Below are positions 58,477 through 64,000 of a stretch of 64,000 bases of DNA, piece after piece. The notes under the pieces are model-generated. The model was given only the letters and a program-made list of their open reading frames with translations, ran no database searches and was not told where the DNA came from. The translations under genes and the position numbers were made by a program. The number at the start of each line of letters is the position of its first letter. The first letter of the stretch is position 1. Source of the DNA: Methylococcaceae bacterium (lineage in GTDB: Bacteria; Pseudomonadota; Gammaproteobacteria; Methylococcales; Methylomonadaceae); contig SPJS01000200.1 in assembly GCA_006844705.1 (NCBI GenBank), forward strand, positions 1 to 64,000, written 5' to 3'.

Positions 58477-59802
58477 ATGAGCCAAATGACCCCCAAAGAA
58501 ATTGTAAGCGAGCTGGATAAACATATTGTTGGCCAGGGTAATGCCAAACGTTCTGTCGCCATTGCACTGCGCAATCGCTGGCGCCGCAGTCGTGTAGATG
58601 CCCGTTTACGTGAGGAAATCACACCAAAAAATATTTTAATGATCGGGCCAACCGGTGTAGGTAAAACCGAAATTGCCCGGCGTCTGGCGCGTCTGGCCAA
58701 TGCACCTTTTATCAAAATTGAAGCGACCAAATTTACCGAAGTCGGTTATGTCGGACGTGATGTCGAGTCGATTATTCGTGATCTGGTGGACACGGCGGTC
58801 AAAATGAACCGTATGTCAGAGATGGAGAAAGTACAGAACCGTGCAGCTGATGCTGCTGAAGACAAGGTGCTGGATATTTTGTTGCCCTCTGCCGAGGGCG
58901 GTATGTTATCGGATTCAGAAGCGTCCACACGCCAGAAAATGCGTAAAAAATTGCGCGAAGGTGATCTAAACGACAAGGACATCGAAATTGATGTCAATGC
59001 GCCGGGCGTGGGTGTGGAAATTATGGCACCGCCGGGCATGGAAGAAATGACCAACCAGCTGCAGGGCATTTTTCAGAATTTGAATACCAGTAAAACCAAA
59101 TCGCGCAAAATGAAAATTGTTGATGCGCTCAAGGTATTGCAAGAAGAAGAAGCAGCCAAGCTGGTCAATGAAGATGATATAAAACTATCTGCGGTCGAAG
59201 CGGTTGAGCAGAATGGGATTGTGTTTCTGGATGAAATCGATAAGGTGTGCAAGCGTTCCGATATGGGCGGCAGCGGCGGCGAAGTATCGCGGGAAGGTGT
59301 GCAGCGTGATTTGTTGCCGCTGGTTGAAGGCAGCACAGTCAGTACCAAATACGGCATGATCAAAACCGACCATATTCTGTTTATCGCATCAGGCGCGTTT
59401 CATTTAACCAAACCGTCGGACTTGATTCCGGAATTACAGGGTCGATTCCCGATTCGAGTCGAACTGGATGCCTTGTCTGCAGAAGATTTTGTGCGTATCC
59501 TGACTGAACCGGATGCCTCGTTAACTGAACAATATCAGGCATTGCTGAACACCGAAGGTGTTGATCTCCAGTTTACTGAAGATGGCATCAAGCGCATTGC
59601 CGAGCTTGGCTGGCAGGTCAATGAAAGCACAGAAAATATCGGTGCGCGTCGTTTACACACCATTCTGGAACGGCTGCTGGAAGAGATTTCATTTGCCGCG
59701 CCAGATGTGGCGGAGAACGCCGTTGTGGTTGATGCCGCGTATGTGGACAGTCATCTGACAGAGTTTGCTGAAGACGAAGATTTAAGTCGATATATCCTTT
59801 AA
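58477..59802 (+). CDS. hslU: HslU, ATPase subunit of HslUV protease
   Basis: AAA+ unfoldase feeding Hsl[18 protein letters not shown], Walker [26 protein letters not shown] (pore loop), Walker [11 protein letters not shown], sensor region and the C-terminal SRYIL tail that docks into HslV. 441 residues. Followed by DUF971 one base later. Confidence 0.97.
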   Translation: MSQMTPKEIVSELDKHIVGQGNAKRSVAIALRNRWRRSRVDARLREEITPKNILMIGPTGVGKTEIARRLARLANAPFIKIEATKFTEVGYVGRDVESIIRDLVDTAVKMNRMSEMEKVQNRAADAAEDKVLDILLPSAEGGMLSDSEASTRQKMRKKLREGDLNDKDIEIDVNAPGVGVEIMAPPGMEEMTNQLQGIFQNLNTSKTKSRKMKIVDALKVLQEEEAAKLVNEDDIKLSAVEAVEQNGIVFLDEIDKVCKRSDMGGSGGEVSREGVQRDLLPLVEGSTVSTKYGMIKTDHILFIASGAFHLTKPSDLIPELQGRFPIRVELDALSAEDFVRILTEPDASLTEQYQALLNTEGVDLQFTEDGIKRIAELGWQVNESTENIGARRLHTILERLLEEISFAAPDVAENAVVVDAAYVDSHLTEFAEDEDLSRYIL

Positions 59803-59803
59803 T

Positions 59804-60184
59804 ATGCGTATCAAAGCTGAAGAAACCGGTCGTACACCGACAGAAATTAAACTGCATCAGGTCTCCCGTGTGCTGGAAGTTGCATTTGACGACGGGCAAT
59901 GCTTCACGTTGCCTTGTGAATATCTGCGTGTGCTGACACCTTCTGCTGAAGCAATGGGACATGCGCCGGGGGAAGAAATTCTGCAGGTGGGCAAGGAAGA
60001 TGTATCCATCACAGAGATTCGCCCGGTGGGCAATTATGCCATTGCACCCACCTTCAGTGATGGTCACAACAGTGGCATATACAGCTGGGATCTTTTATAT
60101 AAACTGGGGGCTGAGTACGCAAGACTTTGGCCTCAGTATTTGCAGGAATTGAAGGCGGCTGGTCATGCCCATTCTCAACATTAA
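59804..60184 (+). CDS. DUF971 family protein
   Basis: 126-residue DUF971 protein: [31 protein letters not shown] and [22 protein letters not shown] are the family core. DUF971 resembles part of gamma-butyrobetaine-hydroxylase-type N-terminal domains (a small beta fold, sometimes metal binding). Function in this context is unknown, but its place between hslU and ubiE is widely kept in gamma- and betaproteobacteria. Confidence 0.9.
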   Translation: MRIKAEETGRTPTEIKLHQVSRVLEVAFDDGQCFTLPCEYLRVLTPSAEAMGHAPGEEILQVGKEDVSITEIRPVGNYAIAPTFSDGHNSGIYSWDLLYKLGAEYARLWPQYLQELKAAGHAHSQH

Positions 60185-60195
60185 GCAGGCGTAAT

Positions 60196-60945
60196 ATGGC
60201 TAACGATAATACCACCCATTTCGGATTTCAGGATGTTCCTGTAGAAGACAAAGTCAGGATGGTGCGTGGCGTATTTGATTCCGTCGCGGACAAATACGAT
60301 GTGATGAACGACCTAATGTCGCTTGGCATTCACCGCATCTGGAAACGAATTGCGGTGCAGCTGGCCAATGTTAGAGCAGGCGATCATGTGCTCGATCTGG
60401 CCGGCGGTACCGGAGACTTAACCGCATTGTTCGAGAAGCGGGTGGGTAAAGAAGGTCAGGTGGTATTGGCTGATATCAATGCCGAAATGCTGAATAATGG
60501 CCGAGATCGTATGATCAACAAGGGGCTGGTTGGCAATCTGCGCTTTGCTCAGGTCAATGCTGAATGTCTGCCGTTTGCCGATAATACATTTGATTGTGTA
60601 TGTATCGGGTTTGGATTGCGTAATGTCACCGATAAAGATGCCGCTTTACGCTCAATGTATCGTGTGTTAAAGCCGGGCGGTAAATTGATCGTGCTGGAAT
60701 TCTCCCATCCCATCGACAAGGTGACTGAAAAAGTCTACGATTTTTATTCGTTTAGTCTGTTACCAAAAATTGGTGGCGTCGTAGCGAATGATGAAGACAG
60801 CTATCGTTATCTGGCTGAATCAATTCGTAAACACCCCAAACAGGATGAGCTGAAACAAATGATGGATAACGCCGGGTTTGAACGTTGTGAATACTTTAAT
60901 ATGACACAGGGCATTGTTGCTGTGCATCGTGGCTACAAGTTTTAG
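60196..60945 (+). CDS. ubiE: Ubiquinone/menaquinone methyltransferase UbiE
   Basis: SAM-dependent C-methyltransferase in ubiquinone synthesis. From ATG 60196 ([11 protein letters not shown]) it has 249 residues, matching E. coli UbiE; the longer frame to 60127 overlaps DUF971. Motifs: [33 protein letters not shown] (SAM site), [15 protein letters not shown] and [12 protein letters not shown]. Confidence 0.96.
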   Translation: MANDNTTHFGFQDVPVEDKVRMVRGVFDSVADKYDVMNDLMSLGIHRIWKRIAVQLANVRAGDHVLDLAGGTGDLTALFEKRVGKEGQVVLADINAEMLNNGRDRMINKGLVGNLRFAQVNAECLPFADNTFDCVCIGFGLRNVTDKDAALRSMYRVLKPGGKLIVLEFSHPIDKVTEKVYDFYSFSLLPKIGGVVANDEDSYRYLAESIRKHPKQDELKQMMDNAGFERCEYFNMTQGIVAVHRGYKF

Positions 60946-60957
60946 GATGCCCCTCCT

Positions 60958-61584
60958 GTGATTGCCAAAGCCATCTTCAGCGGTATCGTGGAGACGTCGC
61001 TGAATCAGTATTTGTCGCTGGATGAAGACATCGAGTTTCTTCTGCAACCCTTAGCCGGTAAAGTGATCGCGGTGCTTATTGAGCCATTTGCACAGACCTT
61101 GTATTTATGTCCGGCGACGGATCGAATTCAGGTGTTGGAAGATTTTCAGGGTGAGGTGGATGTGACCATTAGTGGTTCCTTGCCTGCTCTGGGTATCATG
61201 GGGTTGAATGCCGATTCCATGCGCTCGGTATTCAGCGGTGACGTGTGTATTGAAGGTGATACCCAAGTGGGACATCAGTTTCAGCAGTTATTTAAAAAGC
61301 TGGATGTGGATTTTGAAGAGCAGCTTTCCCATGTGACCGGTGATGTTGTCGCTCATCAGGTGGGCAATGTCGTTCGTGCAGGTCAAGACTGGACGCAGCA
61401 GACGCTGGAAACCTTTCGTCTGAATGTTCAGGAGTTCCTGCAGGAAGAAACCCGTGACTTGCCTGCAACCGGGGAGGCTGATATCGTGTTTCGGGATATT
61501 GACGAATTACGTGCAGATTTTGATCGATTAGAGGCGCGAGTTGAGCGACTAAAAAATAACAAAAATAAATTCCAGACTGATTAA
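60958..61584 (+). CDS. ubiJ: Ubiquinone biosynthesis accessory factor UbiJ
   Basis: SCP2-domain lipid-binding protein that helps hold the Ubi complex. 208 residues; GTG start at 60958. VTISGSLPALGIMGLNADSMRSVFSGDVCIEGDTQ lies in the SCP2 domain (about 60-105), and the C-terminus is helical/coiled coil (DELRADFDRLEARVERLKNN). Lies between ubiE and ubiB as in E. coli. Confidence 0.92.
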   Translation: MIAKAIFSGIVETSLNQYLSLDEDIEFLLQPLAGKVIAVLIEPFAQTLYLCPATDRIQVLEDFQGEVDVTISGSLPALGIMGLNADSMRSVFSGDVCIEGDTQVGHQFQQLFKKLDVDFEEQLSHVTGDVVAHQVGNVVRAGQDWTQQTLETFRLNVQEFLQEETRDLPATGEADIVFRDIDELRADFDRLEARVERLKNNKNKFQTD

Positions 61585-61612
61585 TTAACAGTCTCACACA
61601 AGGTCAAATAGA

Positions 61613-63160
61613 GTGATTCACCCCAAAACCTTACTACGCCTGATTCATATAAATTGGGTGATGCTCGCCCACGGTCTGGATGAGATTGTGCTGAAAATGC
61701 ATTTCTTCCGTTCCATTCGTTTTCTGTTTTTGCTGTCGCCAAATCATTGGATGCGCAAGAATACGGCAACTCGCGGTGTACGAATCCGCCGAACACTGGA
61801 AGACCTGGGGCCAATCTACATCAAGTTTGGTCAGACCTTGTCGACGCGCAAGGATTTATTGCCGGAAGATATTGCCAATGAGCTGGTTAAATTACAGGAC
61901 AGAGTGCCGCCTTTTTCCAATACGCTGGCACAGTCGATTATTGAACAGCAGATCGGGCAATCAGTCCATGATGCGTTTGCCTCATTTGACACCCAGCCGT
62001 TAGCGTCCGCCTCGGTGGCACAGGTGCATTGCGCCACCTTGAAATCTGGCGAAGATGTGATTGTAAAAGTGCTGCGTCCGGATATTGAAGATAAAATTCA
62101 TTCTGATGTGGCGTTATTGTATGAGCTGGCACGCATGGCAGAACGCTTTTGGGGGGATGCCAAACGACTGCGCGCTCTGGAAGTTGTCGCGGAGTTTGAA
62201 AAGACGATTCTGGGTGAGTTAGATTTGATTCGTGAGGCGACCAATGCGACCAAAATTCGCGATAATTTCATTGATTCTGAAGCCTTGTATGTGCCCAAAA
62301 TCTATTGGGATTTAACGCGCCAGAAAGTGTTGGTAATGGAGCGTATCTACGGAATACCGGTAGGTGAAATTGACCAGCTAAAACAAGGAAATGCGGATTT
62401 TAAAACGCTGGCGGAGCGCGGCGTGGAAATCTTTTTCACTCAGGTGTTCAGAGATAATTTCTTCCATGCGGATATGCATCCGGGGAATATTTTTGTCGAG
62501 TTGCCGGACAAATATCTGGCGGTGGATTTTGGCATTGTCGGTACGTTGACCTCCAGCGACCAGCATTATCTGGCGGAAAACTTTCTGGCCTTTTTCAATC
62601 GCGATTACCGACGCGTGGCGCAAATGCATATTGAATCCGGCTGGGTCCCTGCGCATACTCGCGAGGAAGAGTTTGAGGAGGCCATTCGCAGTGTGTGCGA
62701 GCCGGTATTTGCCAAGCCTTTAAAAGATATTTCCTTTGGCCTGGTATTGCTCAGGCTGTTTCAAACAGCCCGGCGTTTTGACATGGTGGTGCAGCCACAA
62801 TTGGTGTTGCTACAGAAAACCTTGTTGAATATCGAAGGTTTGGGACGGCAGTTATATCCGGAGCTGGATTTATGGCAAACCGCCAAGCCATTTCTGGAAA
62901 ACTGGTTTAAGGAACGCATGGGGCCGCGGGCAAAAGTCAAAAAGGCGATGGAGCAGGTGCCGGTGATTGCCGAACAGTTCCCTGAATTACCGAGCCTGGT
63001 GTTTCAGGCCCTGGATGGTGCGGCAAACAGCAAACAACAACTGGAATCCAACCGCCGTGAAATTGAAATGTTGAGAAAACAGGTTGAAACCAATCATTCT
63101 TCTACCTTGCAGGCGATTATTATCAGTGCATCCCTGATTGCAGCGGCGGTGTTGTGGTAG
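61613..63160 (+). CDS. ubiB: Atypical kinase/ATPase UbiB
   Basis: Membrane-linked ABC1/ADCK-family protein needed for ubiquinone synthesis. KFGQTLSTR is the KxGQ motif, [11 protein letters not shown] the Ala-rich nucleotide loop, and [13 protein letters not shown] with [10 protein letters not shown] the catalytic and metal motifs. A C-terminal hydrophobic helix ([17 protein letters not shown]) anchors it. GTG start at 61613; 515 residues. Convergent with the acidic repeat protein. Confidence 0.96.
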   Translation: MIHPKTLLRLIHINWVMLAHGLDEIVLKMHFFRSIRFLFLLSPNHWMRKNTATRGVRIRRTLEDLGPIYIKFGQTLSTRKDLLPEDIANELVKLQDRVPPFSNTLAQSIIEQQIGQSVHDAFASFDTQPLASASVAQVHCATLKSGEDVIVKVLRPDIEDKIHSDVALLYELARMAERFWGDAKRLRALEVVAEFEKTILGELDLIREATNATKIRDNFIDSEALYVPKIYWDLTRQKVLVMERIYGIPVGEIDQLKQGNADFKTLAERGVEIFFTQVFRDNFFHADMHPGNIFVELPDKYLAVDFGIVGTLTSSDQHYLAENFLAFFNRDYRRVAQMHIESGWVPAHTREEEFEEAIRSVCEPVFAKPLKDISFGLVLLRLFQTARRFDMVVQPQLVLLQKTLLNIEGLGRQLYPELDLWQTAKPFLENWFKERMGPRAKVKKAMEQVPVIAEQFPELPSLVFQALDGAANSKQQLESNRREIEMLRKQVETNHSSTLQAIIISASLIAAAVLW

Positions 63161-63214
63161 ATCTCCAGTCAAATGTTCTGAACGACTGAATATATTGGTA
63201 GAGGGCGAGCGACG

Positions 63215-63994
63215 TTATTTTTGTTGCTCGGCTTCAAACGCCTGTTTGGCATCTTCGTCCATGTCATCGCCGGACTCGGCAAAAGCTTCCCCCCAATCAA
63301 TGTCTTCCTCTGTAGCAGCATCGTCTGACTCAGCGGACTCCATATTGTCTTTAGCTTTTGATTGCTCAAACGCCTGTTTGGCGTCTTCATCCATGTCATC
63401 GCCGGATTCAGCAAACGCAGCCCCCCAATCAGCGTCAGCATTTTCGTCGGTTTTTTCAGCTGCAGCTTGTTCCTGATCGAAAGCGCTTTTAGCAACCTCA
63501 TTCATGTCATCGCCAGATTCTGCAAAAGCATCTCCCCCGCCGGCGTCTTCTTCATGGTTTGAATTTTCTTCCTGGTCAGGAACAGAGGTTTCGTGTTCTG
63601 ATGAGACAGGTTTTGCCGAGGCATCATCACCGATATTTAATGTATCGTCGTTTGCTTCAGTTGCACCTTGCGTGACTGTTTCTTGCGTGGTGCTGGATTG
63701 TTCCGGTTCAGGAACATGATTCAGATACTTATCCAGCAAGTCACATAAATTATCATAAAAACCCTCTACTGAGTTTTGCTTCATTTGCTGTTCCAGAAAA
63801 ACATACATAAACTGTTTTTCGGCTTCTACAAAATCTTCGCTTAATTCCAGTGCAGCCTGATTTGATAATTTAAGATGAGAGGTCAGGTACTGTTTTAGCG
63901 TTGATTTACGCTCTTCTTCGCCTTCCATGATTTGATTTAAGTTGTGCTCAAGTTGCGTGGCATAGTTTTTTTTTCGCTTCCAATTGAGGAGCAT
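63215..63994 (-). CDS. Acidic repeat protein with three AFAESGDDM units
   Basis: Not recognised. 259 residues from ATG 63994; only six bases remain upstream, so the true start may lie beyond the window. An N-terminal helical part (about 1-90, lysine/glutamate-rich) is followed by a low-complexity acidic region with three copies of a W(G/E/A)xAFAESGDDMxExAKxAFxx unit at about 152, 190 and 234. The last two are nearly identical. No signal peptide or transmembrane helix. Such WxxAFAE-type units may be short protein-docking motifs. Convergent with ubiB. Confidence 0.8.
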   Translation of the reverse strand: MLLNWKRKKNYATQLEHNLNQIMEGEEERKSTLKQYLTSHLKLSNQAALELSEDFVEAEKQFMYVFLEQQMKQNSVEGFYDNLCDLLDKYLNHVPEPEQSSTTQETVTQGATEANDDTLNIGDDASAKPVSSEHETSVPDQEENSNHEEDAGGGDAFAESGDDMNEVAKSAFDQEQAAAEKTDENADADWGAAFAESGDDMDEDAKQAFEQSKAKDNMESAESDDAATEEDIDWGEAFAESGDDMDEDAKQAFEAEQQK

Positions 63995-64000
63995 ATAAAT

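Noticed and set aside
63215-63560. Repeats at the window end as a CRISPR-like array
   Set aside because: The repeats are codon-phased units within one long acidic protein, not spaced identical repeats.

Overview
The window looks like a piece of a gammaproteobacterial chromosome of moderate GC content. The gene neighbourhoods are classic for that class: mlaFED-mlaB-murA-hisGDC, petABC-sspA-sspB, kdsD-kdsC-lptCAB-rpoN-hpf-rapZ, minCDE, bamD/rluD-pgeF and hslVU-DUF971-ubiEJB, together with a class I adenylate cyclase. Other clues are a VPxPA-type C-terminal sorting signal (exosortase substrate), an assimilatory APS-type CysH, a nitrogen-fixation type flavodoxin with an LRV iron-sulphur protein, and no PTS genes beside rpoN. 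An environmental, respiratory gammaproteobacterium (for example methylotroph/methanotroph or Thiotrichales-like) fits, but no gene fixes the genus.

Layout. 1-1200: mobile-element graveyard (possible group II intron end, decayed IS3-family transposase carrying a piece of a small palindromic element, IS110 fragment). 1225-6313: gmk and yicC (-), then an orphan Ser/Thr kinase, rph, rdgB and a sugar-kinase-like APH protein (+); a 168-bp fold-back element with CTAG ends sits exactly at the rdgB/kinase junction. 6374-16355: GAF-GGDEF-EAL protein, lone AMMECR1 protein, secreted HExxH protein overlapping bamD, rluD-pgeF-ZIP transporter, sigma-54-driven nifF-like flavodoxin plus LRV protein, YtoQ, DUF1820. 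16360-27148 (-): sspAB, cytochrome bc1, his genes, murA and an mla operon without mlaC. 27390-36064 (+): KDO/LPS-transport genes, rpoN, hpf, rapZ, mgtE. 36112-40923 (-): a small winged-helix protein, minCDE, cysH, gshA. 41159-45535 (+): recQ and a duplicated PhoX-like region. 45781-48248 (-): gap-pyk. Then an orphan TRAP binding protein, PilZ protein, cyaA, argH, a chemoreceptor, two tRNA-Phe genes, DUF4126, hslVU and ubiEJB, ending in an acidic repeat protein cut close to the window edge.

How the parts work together. Most of the window is housekeeping: outer-membrane biogenesis (mla, lpt, kds, bamD, murA), respiration and quinone synthesis (petABC, ubiEJB), division-site selection (min), proteolysis (sspB, hslVU) and central carbon metabolism (gap, pyk). 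The accessory layer is regulatory and stress-related: c-di-GMP (GGDEF-EAL, PilZ), cAMP (cyaA), a chemoreceptor, phosphate-starvation genes and nitrogen-fixation-type electron transfer.

Best hidden structure. No defence island, prophage or large biosynthetic cluster is visible. The most unusual signal is at 42961-44100: a decayed copy of the recQ 3' end lies between a shrunken PhoX-like gene and a full PhoX-like gene. This shows an old tandem duplication of the unit recQ(3')-Pho box-phoX with complementary loss. The full gene is preceded by a run of about seven 11-bp units in register with two Pho boxes. Two small CTAG-ended fold-back elements (5091-5258 and 53088-53234) that landed on gene ends are the second notable signal.
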